Shown piece after piece: positions 49,101 through 57,683 of a stretch of 64,000 bases of DNA. This stretch comes from 66-474 sp040255405 (GTDB lineage Bacteria > Pseudomonadota > Gammaproteobacteria > Xanthomonadales > Rhodanobacteraceae): assembly GCA_040255405.1 (NCBI GenBank), contig JBDZUX010000005.1, forward strand, positions 93,656-157,655. The letters are read 5' to 3'. Positions within the stretch are counted from its first letter, which is position 1, and every line of letters begins with the position of its first letter. Both the position numbers and the translations under genes were made by a program. A model generated the notes under the pieces. That model was not told the origin of the DNA. It saw nothing but the letters and a program-made list of their open reading frames with translations, and searched no databases.

Positions 49101-49841
49101 ATGAACCTGTCCGGCCACGCTTGTCCGTCACCCTTGGTCCTGCCATTCGTCGTGCTCGCGGCGCTCGCGATCTCGGCGTGTTCCCAGCAGGGCGAAACGC
49201 CGCCCGCAGCGCCTTCGGCGTCGGCGCAGGCCGCAGCCAACGAAGCCGCCGCCGACAAGGAACTGAAGCTCTACCAGCAGATGCTGGCCGAGCACAGCGA
49301 TGTATTGGCGGCGCCCGTGGGCGAGGAAATCGTCCAGAAATATCCGGGCACCTCGGCGGCCGCCGAAGTCCAGAAAACGCTGCCGCAAATCCAGGCTGCC
49401 GCCAAGGCGAAGGCCGAACACGACCGGCTTGCGAATCTCTGGTACTACCAGACGGCCAACGTGGATGGCATGCAGCACACCGCCAGCACGTATTCCGAAC
49501 CGCGCGGCGCCAACAGCGTGCGGCTGGTACTGCGCCGCCACGTCAAATGGGGCGAGAGCGTTTACCTGTTCGCACCCGATGGCAGCAAGGGATTCGTGTG
49601 CAAGAACCTTTGCAGCATCGTGATGCGGTTCGACGGCAAGCGCGAAACCTGGAAGGCGTACCTGCCCGAGACCGGCGAGCCCGCGATGTTCATCAAGGAT
49701 GAAAAGCGCTTCATCGCCGCGTTGCAGAAAGCCAAGGTGATCGAGATGGATGTCACCAGCCGCGAGCGCGGCAAGGAAACCCTGAAGTTCGAAGTCGGCG
49801 GCTACGAGCCATCGAAGTTCCTGCCGCTGTCGAAGAAATGA
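49101..49841 (+). CDS. Predicted lipoprotein of unknown function
   Basis: A 246-residue protein with a type II signal peptide (LVLPFVVLAALAISACSQQ; lipobox ISAC). The mature part starts with an Ala/Glu-rich helical linker and then LWYYQTANVDGMQHTASTYSEP, VRLVLRRHVKWGESVYLFAPDG and CKNLCSIVMRFDGKRETWKAYLP (quoted separately). Two cysteines (K-x-C-K-N-L-C) may form a disulfide. I do not know the family. Periplasmic and probably attached to a membrane. Confidence 0.72.
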   Translation: MNLSGHACPSPLVLPFVVLAALAISACSQQGETPPAAPSASAQAAANEAAADKELKLYQQMLAEHSDVLAAPVGEEIVQKYPGTSAAAEVQKTLPQIQAAAKAKAEHDRLANLWYYQTANVDGMQHTASTYSEPRGANSVRLVLRRHVKWGESVYLFAPDGSKGFVCKNLCSIVMRFDGKRETWKAYLPETGEPAMFIKDEKRFIAALQKAKVIEMDVTSRERGKETLKFEVGGYEPSKFLPLSKK

Positions 49842-49936
49842 CCCGCGACGCAGCGGTCGTCTGTTGATTCCGCCCGCGAGGCAGCGCACTATCCGTACAT
49901 GCGCCGGCCGCCAGCCGGCGTCACCGGGGCTGGGGC

Positions 49937-50749
49937 ATGGACGAGAAGATCTGCATCTTCGATGACGTGTACAACGAGGTTTCGGCGCGCGCCCAGGCCG
50001 AGCACGAAAAGGTCGGCGCGTTCGGCATGCTGGCGCGGATGAAACTGTGGGACCGGCCAAAGGAAACCGAGATCACGCTGGCCAACACGGAAAAGCGCTA
50101 CGAACCCTTCTGGATGGCCAAGGCAACCCGCCGCACCCGCTACACGCGCAAACTCGCGTACCACGTCAAGATCGAACATCCGCACGTCGTCTCGGTCGAG
50201 CTGCTGGGCCAGAAACTGGCGGTGGACGCGCGACGCGAGCTGCAACTTGCCGCGGTGGAGGATTGCGAAAACGTCACCGCACTCACGCACTTCGTGGATG
50301 CACTGCGCCGCGACACGCCGGAGAAAACGCTGATCGACTATGCGGGCCGCTTTGCCTTCCATGATGTGGCGGACAGCAACCAGCCGCAATTCATCGCGCC
50401 CACGGTCACCGCGGCGTCGGTCCTGCAGCAGGTGAAGGCGAAACTTTCTGCGCCGGTGGAAGCCGATGCGATCGCCAGCGACGAAGTCGACATCGAATCG
50501 CTGGCGCTGTTCTACCGCCCGGTGTACGCGTTCCAGTTCGCCTGGAAGGACAAGACCGGCGTGATCGAAATCGACGGACTGACCGGACGCGTCAACAAGG
50601 AAGGCGACATGCTGGGCGGCGCGGTGCGCGCGCTCGGCAACCGCGATGCCCTGTTCGACCTCGGCGCCGACTTCGCGGGCATGGTGGTGCCCGGCGGCAC
50701 GATCGTGGTGAAGCTGATCGACAAGCTTTCGAAAAAGCACCCGGGCTGA
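49937..50749 (+). CDS. Conserved-looking hypothetical protein
   Basis: A 270-residue cytoplasmic protein with no signal peptide or TM helix. It has regular alternating structure: a Lys/Arg-rich N-terminal third, VKIEHPHVVSVELLGQKLAVDARRELQL, ALFYRPVYAFQFAWKDKTGVIEIDGLTGRV (located at about 185-215) and an Ala/Gly-rich end. The 'YRPVYAF ... DGLTG' block resembles domains that occur twice in membrane-linked zinc-ribbon proteins, but the ribbon is missing. No function can be named. Coding character (codon bias, few rare codons) is strong. Confidence 0.65.
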   Translation: MDEKICIFDDVYNEVSARAQAEHEKVGAFGMLARMKLWDRPKETEITLANTEKRYEPFWMAKATRRTRYTRKLAYHVKIEHPHVVSVELLGQKLAVDARRELQLAAVEDCENVTALTHFVDALRRDTPEKTLIDYAGRFAFHDVADSNQPQFIAPTVTAASVLQQVKAKLSAPVEADAIASDEVDIESLALFYRPVYAFQFAWKDKTGVIEIDGLTGRVNKEGDMLGGAVRALGNRDALFDLGADFAGMVVPGGTIVVKLIDKLSKKHPG

Positions 50750-50895
50750 CACCGCGCCCCGGCTCGCCACCCCGCGCGACCTTCTTCACGAAACGCACAC
50801 GCCCCGCGCTACGAGCCCTCGGCGAGCCAGTACCGCGGCGTTCATTTTTGCCTGATCAAACTCCTGATCGATGTTCGCAACCAGGAGAAAGGCAG

Positions 50896-51396
50896 ATGAG
50901 CACGCAAGACGCTCTCAAACGGATTCGCGGCAAGAAGCTCGCGGTATTGATGGGTGCGGCCCTGGTCGGCGCGGCCGGTTTCGGCATCGCAAGCACGGCG
51001 TCGGCGGCACAACCCGACCTCGACTGCAAATTGACGTTTTCGCTGAAGGGATGGTCGGCCATTTACAAACATGCCGATGGCAATGGTACGGTCGCCTGCG
51101 CCAATGGCCAGTCGATGCCGGTGCACATCCGCATTCGCGGCGGCGGACTGACGGCCGGCAAATGGCGCATCAACGATGGCCAGGGCAAGTTCACCGACGT
51201 CTACAAGATCGACGACGTGCTGGGCGACTATGCAGCGGCCTCCGCGGAGATCGGCGCGGTGAAGTCCGGTACCGCGCAGGTGCTGAGCAAGGGGACGGTA
51301 TCACTCGCCCTGAGCGGCGTCGGCCAGGGCATCAACCTCGGCATCTCCGGATCGAAGTTCACGATCAGCCGCGAAGATTCGAGCGACCGCGACTGA
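50896..51396 (+). CDS. Secreted protein of unknown function
   Basis: A 166-residue protein. The start follows AGGAG (50883-50887) by 8 bases. MSTQDALKRIRGKKLAVLMGAALVGAAG is an N-region and hydrophobic core ending at ASTASA-AQ. The mature part DLDCKLTFSLKGWSAIYKHADGNGTVACANGQ has two cysteines and continues with IRGGGLTAGKWRINDGQGKFTDVYKIDDVLGDY. It looks like a small periplasmic beta protein; a family of this type occurs in Proteobacteria but has no known role. Followed by a strong UUCG hairpin. Confidence 0.72.
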   Translation: MSTQDALKRIRGKKLAVLMGAALVGAAGFGIASTASAAQPDLDCKLTFSLKGWSAIYKHADGNGTVACANGQSMPVHIRIRGGGLTAGKWRINDGQGKFTDVYKIDDVLGDYAAASAEIGAVKSGTAQVLSKGTVSLALSGVGQGINLGISGSKFTISREDSSDRD

Positions 51397-51420
51397 TCGC
51401 GCGAACGGCGAACGACGCCC

Positions 51421-51452
51421 ACGGGACGCGACGCTTCGGCGCCGCGTCCCGT
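51421..51452. terminator. UUCG-capped hairpin between convergent genes
   Basis: ACGGGACGCG (51421-51430) pairs with CGCGTCCCGT (51443-51452), and inside CGC-TTCG-GCG forms a tetraloop hairpin with one A/C mismatch. There is no long T-tract, but position between convergent genes suggests a terminator or RNA-stability hairpin acting on either strand. Confidence 0.65.
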
Positions 51453-51471
51453 CTTCGAGCTTGCGCGACCG

Positions 51472-54400
51472 TCACTGGATCGTTACCTGCGCCCGGTTGT
51501 CGTCGGACACGCGGTCGACCAGTTCGTTGAAGGGATCGATGCCGGCCTCGTAGGGCACGCCAGCCACCGTCACGGTGAGGATGCTGTCACCGTCCTTCAC
51601 CGGCACCCTGGCGAGGTACAGCGGCTTCTCGTCCTGCTCCTCGCCGTCCTTCGCCTGCGCGAACACGCCGACTTCGACCGGGATGTCGAGCTTCGCGCGG
51701 GTCTCCTTGCCCTTGCCGTCGGCGTAATACTTGCCCGCGTGCACGTGCAAAGTGACTTCGTACTTGCCATTGCCCAGTTTCTTCGCGGTCGCCGACACCA
51801 TGCGGTTGTCGAACAGCGTGATCTTGTCGATGAAGTCGGTGATCAGGTTCTGGTACTGCGGGCCCGCCTGCGCGCGGAGATCGGCGATCAGCTCGCGCGT
51901 ATCAGTGTAGGGCGGTTGCTGGAATTTCACCTTGTCCAGCCACGTGCGCAACGCAGCATTCACCTTGTCTTCGCCGATGTAGTCGGCCAGCGCATAGAAG
52001 ATCACCGAAGCCTTGCGGTAGTGGATGTAGGGCTGGTTCTCGACCAGTGCCAGCGGCATCTCCTCGACCCGCTCGCCCGCGCGCCCGCGCAGATAGCGAT
52101 CGAGCTCGTACTTCAGGAACTTGCGCATCCTGGTCGGGCCGTACAAGTGCTTCATCACCATCAGCGCCGAATACTGCGCCAGCGATTCATCCAGCATCGT
52201 CACGCCCTGTACGTTCGCGCCGATGGCCTGATGCGCCCACCATTGATGGCCGATCTCGTGCGCGGTCACGTAGGTGACGTAATCGATGTCGGAAGGCTTG
52301 CGCAGGTCGGCGATGAAGCCGATTGCTTCCGAAAACGGCACGGTGTTGGCAAACGATTGCGCGAACGAGGCGTAATCCGGGAATTCCAGGATCCGCAGCT
52401 GGCGGAACTGGTACGGCCCGAAGTGCTTGTCGTAGTAATCGAGCGACAACTTCATCGCCTTGAACATCCGCCCGACGTTGTACGGATGCTGCGGGTCGTA
52501 ATAGATTTCGAGGTCCACGTCATGCCACTTGTCGCGTGCCACCTTGTAGCGGGCCGACTGGAACGAGAAGAAATCGAGGATCGGCGTGTCCTGCACGTAG
52601 TGGAAATAGCGGCGGCCATCCTTGACCCACTCCTTCTGCAGGTAGCCCGGCGCCAGCGCGATCTGGTCGGCGCTGGTCGAAAGCGTGGCCTGGAAATGCA
52701 CCCAGTCGGCATCGCAGGAAATCAGGTTGTTGCCGTGCGCCGCCGCATCGTCGCGTTTCGGCAGGCGCTCGGCCGGACCCAACCCATACTTGCGGCGATC
52801 GTTGTTGTCGGTGAGTTGGCGGTTTTCGTCGTAGCAGAAGTGCGGAAACGCGAAACTGTTGATGAAGGTACCGTTGTGGACGATCTGCTCGCCGACCGGC
52901 TCGTTGGCGAAGCCCTTGTAGGCCACGTGCATCCGGAAACCAAAATCCATCGACGCGCCCGGCGCCAGCGGCTGCGCCAGCCTGTAGAGATAGAAGCCCT
53001 GTTGCTTGTCCGCAAGCGCGACGGTATGCGCTGGAAAATCCAGGTCGACCNNNNNNNNNNNNNNNNNNNNNNNNNNNNNNNNNNNNNNNNNNNNNNNNNN
53101 NNNNNNNNNNNNNNNNNNNNNNNNNNNNNNNNNNNNNNNNNNNNNNNNNNGCCCTGTTGCTTGTCCGCAAGCGCGACGGTATGCGCTGGAAAATCCAGGT
53201 CGACCTTGTAATCGCGGGTCGGGAACGTCGGCAACTGCACCAGCAACTCGTCGATCGGCTTGTCGTGCTTGTTGACCAGCACGTAGTGCCCATCGACATC
53301 GACGCGCCGTTCCGCCGGATGCATCGCCACGTCCACGTTCACATCCGTGATCCGCGGTTGGGCGAGCCCCATGTATTTCCGGTAATCCTTTTCGTACTGT
53401 GCCTGCAGGCGCCGTTGCTGGTCGTGGGTCTGGTAGTGATGCAACCCGTGGGTGTTGTGGAACAGGAACACCCCGATCGCAACAAAGCCGGCGAGTGAGA
53501 GCGCCAGGACGATCCGCGCGGGCGCACGGAATCGCTGCAGCGCGATCCGACCGCGCCCGCGCCAGCCGCGGGTCGTGCCACGCACCCAGTAAAGCGCGGC
53601 GGTGACCAAAAGCGCGACGGCGAGGCAATACCAGTACGCACGGAACCACAGGTTGCCGATCCAGAACGATCCGAACCCGTTCATGTCGGAATACGGCGTG
53701 TCCGGCGCGCTGCCGTAGCGATACAGGTGGTCGGACCAATGCAACTGTGCGAGCGCGATCATCGACACGAAGAACGCAACGATCAGCGCGTAGCCGACGA
53801 ACTTGTTGTTGGACCACACCTGCAACACCACTGCAAGGATGGCGAACAACATGAACGACAGCAGATCGAGGCCGATGTACTGCAGGTACAGCAGCGGCTG
53901 CAGGTCGTGGAAGCCGCGGAGCAACTGGTACCCCATGCAGAACAGCGAACCCGCCGCGAGGAACAGCACCGCCACCACGGCCAGCGCGAACACCTTCGAC
54001 AGCAGCGGAATCCAGTCCGGCGTCGGGAACGCATCGATCACTTCGCCGACACGACGGTCGCGTTCGCGCCACACCAGCTCGCCCGCGTAAAAGCCCAGCA
54101 CGAACAGCAGCAGCCATGTGTAACTGCCACTCATGGATTGCGCCATCAGGTGCGTGACCGGCCACACGCTGGTGCCATAGATTTCATCGTTGAAGGCGAG
54201 GTTGCCGGCCAGGTTGGCCAAACCGAACGCCAGCATCACGAGGAACGGCACGCCGCGCAGCACGCCGCGGGTGTCGAACCACGCAAGTTTCAGGAACTGC
54301 CGGGTACGGGCGCCGAAGCCGGTGCGCAAGGTCACCACCGGCAGCACGATCGGCGCCGTGCGCACGGCGACGGGCGTTTCGGGTGCAATCAGCGCATGCC

Positions 54401-55229
54401 TGCGTCGGCGAAACAGCCGCAAGCCTTCGCGATCGGGCTTGAACAACGCGAGGGTCGCGGCGAGCAGGCCGATGCCCACCGCCAGCCACAAACCGCGATT
54501 GCCCAGCAACGTGCCGGTCAGTTCCGGAATCCGGACGTTCTGGTCGGACGGCGTCCAGTAGCGCGTCACCAGCTCAAGCGCACCCAGCCCGAACGGGTCG
54601 ATCATCGCGCCCACGGTCTGGTGTTCGATGTTGCCGTTGCCGAGCGTCACCAGCGCGATCTGCCACAACACGAAGAACGCGATCACGCCGATGTAGGTGC
54701 CGAGCATCGAACGTGTCAGCGTCGCCAGCAGGAACAGCAGAGCGCCGAGGAAGAACAGGTTGGGCAGCACCACGACCGCGAACGCCCAGCCATAGGCATG
54801 CCACGAAGTCGGACCCAGCCGCGCCGGGTCCAGCCACGGCATCAGCGAACCCAGCCCCATCCCGAACGCGACCACGACCAGGACCAGCACGCTGACCAGC
54901 CAGCCGGCCGCGAAGCGTCCGCCGAGATAAGCGAAGCGCGACATCGGCGTCGCGAACACGAGTTCGGCGGTGTCGTGGGCGAAATCGCGCAACGCCGCGC
55001 CAGCCACGAAGATCGTGATCAGGAACAGCCCGAGCACCGAGAAGAATCCCAGCATCGAGATCACGACGATCGGCGCGTTCCGATGCACGTTCCCGACACC
55101 GCCGCCGATCGTGATGCTGTCGGAAGATGCCGCCGCGAACGCCAGCGCCGCAAGCGCGAACGCGACCAGCCAGAACAGCGGGTTCCGGAGCTGCTGGCGC
55201 AACTCGAACCGGAAGATTTCGCGCAGCAC
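51472..55229 (-). CDS. ABC permease fused to M1-family aminopeptidase (spans assembly gap)
   Basis: The first about 570 residues are an ABC-2-type permease: MLREIFRFELRQQLRNPLFWLVAF and many TM helices. The rest is a periplasmic M1-like peptidase with zinc motif TAHEIGHQWWAHQ and a third ligand in MLDESLAQY. Between the halves lies a run of 100 N (53051-53150) flanked by identical 55-base copies (52996-53050, 53151-53205). Both flanks read VDLDFPAHTVALADKQQG; removing one copy and the Ns gives 3603 bases, 1200 residues, without frameshift. So this is one intact gene of the known 'ABC permease/M1 aminopeptidase' type. It is coupled to the ATPase gene, 1 base apart. Its transported or cleaved substrate is unknown. 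Confidence 0.9.
53051..53150. other. Assembly gap (100 N)
   Basis: A run of exactly 100 N. The 55 bases before it are identical to the 55 bases after it, as expected when two contigs share a k-mer overlap (for example k=55) but were scaffolded without merging. The real gap is most likely zero. Confidence 0.95.
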
Positions 55230-55230
55230 G

Positions 55231-56115
55231 TCAGGCCGCCTTGCTCGAAGTGGCGTCGTGCAACTGCCCGAAATACACGTCTTCGAGATCGGGCGACACG
55301 CTCTCGAAACCGTCCTCGGGTCTGGCGTCGGCCAGCACGTGGATCAGCGTCGCGCCGCCCGCGAGGCGCGTGGACAGCACCGTCATGCGTTCGCGGTACT
55401 GCGCCAACGAGGCCTTGTCGATCGCACGCCGCCACACCTTGCCTTCCAGCGCGCGAATCGTTTCGCGCGGCTCGCCCGTCAAGCGCACCTGGCCTTGCGC
55501 GATGATCGCCATGCGCGGGCACAGTTCCGTCACGTCCTCGACGATGTGGGTGGACAGGATCACCACGACCCGCTCGCCGATTTCGGCGAGCAGGTTCAGG
55601 AACCGCTGCCGCTCTTCGGGATCGAGTCCGGCGGTGGGCTCGTCCACGATCACGAGCTTGGGATCGCCGATCAACGCCTGGGCAATTCCGAAACGCTGGC
55701 GCATGCCGCCCGAGAACCCGCCCAGCTTGCGCTTGCGCACGTCCCACAGATTCACCTGCTTCAGCAGTGCATCGACGAGATCGCGCCGTTCGCCGCGGCG
55801 GGTGACGCCCTTCAGCACCGCGAAATGATCCAGCATCGCCTCGGCGCTGACCTTGGGATACACGCCAAATTCCTGCGGGAGATAGCCCAGCACGCGCCGG
55901 GTGGCCGGCTTGTCAGCCAGCACATCGATGTCGCCCAGTTTGATGCTTCCTTCATCCGGGTCCTGCAGCGTCGCAATCGTCCGCATCAGGGAAGACTTGC
56001 CCGCGCCGTTTGGACCGAGCAATCCGAACATCCCGTTCGGGATGTCCAGCGACACGTTGTTCAGCGCGCGCACGCCGTTCGGATAGGTCTTGGACAGGTT
56101 GCGGATCGTCAGCAT
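55231..56115 (-). CDS. ABC transporter ATP-binding protein
   Basis: A 294-residue ABC ATPase. Walker A GLLGPNGAGKSSLMRT, Q-loop LPQEFGVYP, signature GGFSGGMRQRFGIAQAL, Walker B KLVIVDEPTAGLDPEE and the switch His in LSTHIVEDV are complete. The C-terminal 70 residues form the accessory domain common in DrrA/CcmA-like subunits. Its partner is the permease/peptidase fusion directly downstream. Confidence 0.94.
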   Translation of the reverse strand: MLTIRNLSKTYPNGVRALNNVSLDIPNGMFGLLGPNGAGKSSLMRTIATLQDPDEGSIKLGDIDVLADKPATRRVLGYLPQEFGVYPKVSAEAMLDHFAVLKGVTRRGERRDLVDALLKQVNLWDVRKRKLGGFSGGMRQRFGIAQALIGDPKLVIVDEPTAGLDPEERQRFLNLLAEIGERVVVILSTHIVEDVTELCPRMAIIAQGQVRLTGEPRETIRALEGKVWRRAIDKASLAQYRERMTVLSTRLAGGATLIHVLADARPEDGFESVSPDLEDVYFGQLHDATSSKAA

Positions 56116-56295
56116 TGCGTCGGCTCCCGGCGGCGTTTGGGATGGATTCGCAGTCTGCCCGCCCTCGCGACCTGCTGCCATCCGCCACAGGTCACGGTGA
56201 CTTTCGGCCGCCGGACGCCCCGAGGACATGACGCAAGCGGCCAAATGCGCGAAACTGGGCGTCTTGCGGCTTTCTTGGAATCGAAGGAACCTGAC
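56116..56295. promoter_or_regulatory. Divergent promoter region, ABC operon and aceF
   Basis: A 180-base gap between divergent genes that must hold both promoters. No palindromic operator or riboswitch was recognised. A GGAAC-type weak ribosome-binding site precedes aceF. Confidence 0.4.
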
Positions 56296-57669
56296 ATGGC
56301 AGACGTGCGCGAGGCGAAGGTGCCGGATATCGGCGATTTCCACGGCGTGCCCGTGATCGAGGTGATGGTCAAGCCGGGCGACCACGTGGAAAAGGACCAG
56401 GGCCTCGTGACGCTGGAATCGGCCAAGGCCACGATGGAAGTGCCGGCGCCCTTCGCGGGCACGGTGAAGGAAATGCGTGTCAAGGAAGGCGACGAGGTTT
56501 CCGAAGGCAGCGTGATCGCGACGATCGAAGCCGAGGGGGGCAAGGCCGAGCCCGCGAAACCGGCCGCCGCGGAATCGAAACCCGCGACGCCGGCGCCGGA
56601 GAAGCACGAAGAAAAGCCGCAGCCGAGCGCACCGGCCGCAAGGCAATCCGAGAAGGCTCCCTCGCCACCCCCGGCGCAGCCGTCACACGGTGAGGGCGAG
56701 CACGCCGCCGAGCGTCGCGCGCCGCCGGTGCTGTTCGACGCCGATTCGATCATGCCCGGCAAGGTGCCCTACGCCAGTCCGGCAGTGCGCGCGTTCGCGC
56801 GCGACCTCGGCGTGGATCTGGCACGCGTCAAGGGCAGCGAACGCGGCGGGCGCATCACCCGGGAAGACGTCCAGCAGTTCGTGAAATCGGCGATGACCGG
56901 CGGTACGTTGCCACAGCAGGCTGGCGGCGGCTTGAACCTGCTGCCTTGGCCGCAGATCGATTTCTCGAAGTTCGGCGAAATAGCAACGCAGCCGCTGTCG
57001 CGCATCAAGAAACTTTCCGGCGCCAACCTCGCGCGCAACTGGGCGATGATCCCGCACGTCACGCAATTCGAGGACGCCGACATCACCGACCTCGAAGCCC
57101 TGCGCGTGGCGTTGAACAAGGAAAACGAAAAGGCCGGCATCAAGGTCACCCTGCTCGCGTTCCTGATCAAGGCCTGCGTCGCCTGCCTGCAGAAGTTTCC
57201 GGACTTCAACGCCTCGCTCGATGCATCGGGCGAAAACCTGGTGCTGAAGAAGTATTTCAACGTCGGTTTCGCCGCCGATACGCCGAATGGCCTCGTCGTG
57301 CCGGTGATCCGCGATTGCGACAAGAAAGGCGTGCTCCACATCGCGCAGGAAATGTCGGCGCTGGCAAAGAAGGCGCGCGACGGTAAGCTGACGCCGGGTG
57401 AGATGTCGGGCGGCTGCTTCTCGATATCGTCGCTGGGCGGCATCGGCGGCACCATGTTCACGCCGATCATCAACGCGCCGGAAGTCGCGATCCTCGGCGT
57501 CTCGCGGTCGTCGACGAAGCCCGTCTGGAACGGCAAGGAATTCGCGCCACGCCTGATCCTGCCGCTGTCGCTTTCCTACGACCACCGCGTAATCGACGGC
57601 GCCGCCGCCGCGCGCTTCGCGGCCTACCTCGCACAGCTCCTCGGCGACATGCGCCGGGCGCTGCTTTGA
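56296..57669 (+). CDS. aceF: Pyruvate dehydrogenase E2, dihydrolipoamide acetyltransferase
   Basis: A 457-residue E2. One lipoyl domain (lipoylated K44 in ESAKATMEVP), an Ala/Pro linker, an E3/E1-binding domain (YASPAVRAFARDLGVDL) and the catalytic domain with WPQIDFSKFGEI, PLSRIKKLSGANLARNWAMIPHVT (in parts) and the active-site SYDHRVIDG. The FSKFGEI and IPHVTQF blocks indicate acetyl- rather than succinyltransferase. aceE is not adjacent: upstream is a divergent ABC operon. lpd follows 14 bases later, so E2 and E3 are made together. Confidence 0.95.
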   Translation: MADVREAKVPDIGDFHGVPVIEVMVKPGDHVEKDQGLVTLESAKATMEVPAPFAGTVKEMRVKEGDEVSEGSVIATIEAEGGKAEPAKPAAAESKPATPAPEKHEEKPQPSAPAARQSEKAPSPPPAQPSHGEGEHAAERRAPPVLFDADSIMPGKVPYASPAVRAFARDLGVDLARVKGSERGGRITREDVQQFVKSAMTGGTLPQQAGGGLNLLPWPQIDFSKFGEIATQPLSRIKKLSGANLARNWAMIPHVTQFEDADITDLEALRVALNKENEKAGIKVTLLAFLIKACVACLQKFPDFNASLDASGENLVLKKYFNVGFAADTPNGLVVPVIRDCDKKGVLHIAQEMSALAKKARDGKLTPGEMSGGCFSISSLGGIGGTMFTPIINAPEVAILGVSRSSTKPVWNGKEFAPRLILPLSLSYDHRVIDGAAAARFAAYLAQLLGDMRRALL

Positions 57670-57683
57670 GCGGGGAGATCGAC

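Noticed and set aside
53051..53150. Two separate genes or a frameshift at the N run
   Set aside because: Identical 55-base flanks and frame restoration on merging show one gene.
56296..57669. E2 as succinyltransferase (SucB)
   Set aside because: WPQIDFSKFGEI and IPHVTQF blocks are of the acetyltransferase AceF type and the partner E3 carries an AceF-like lipoyl domain.
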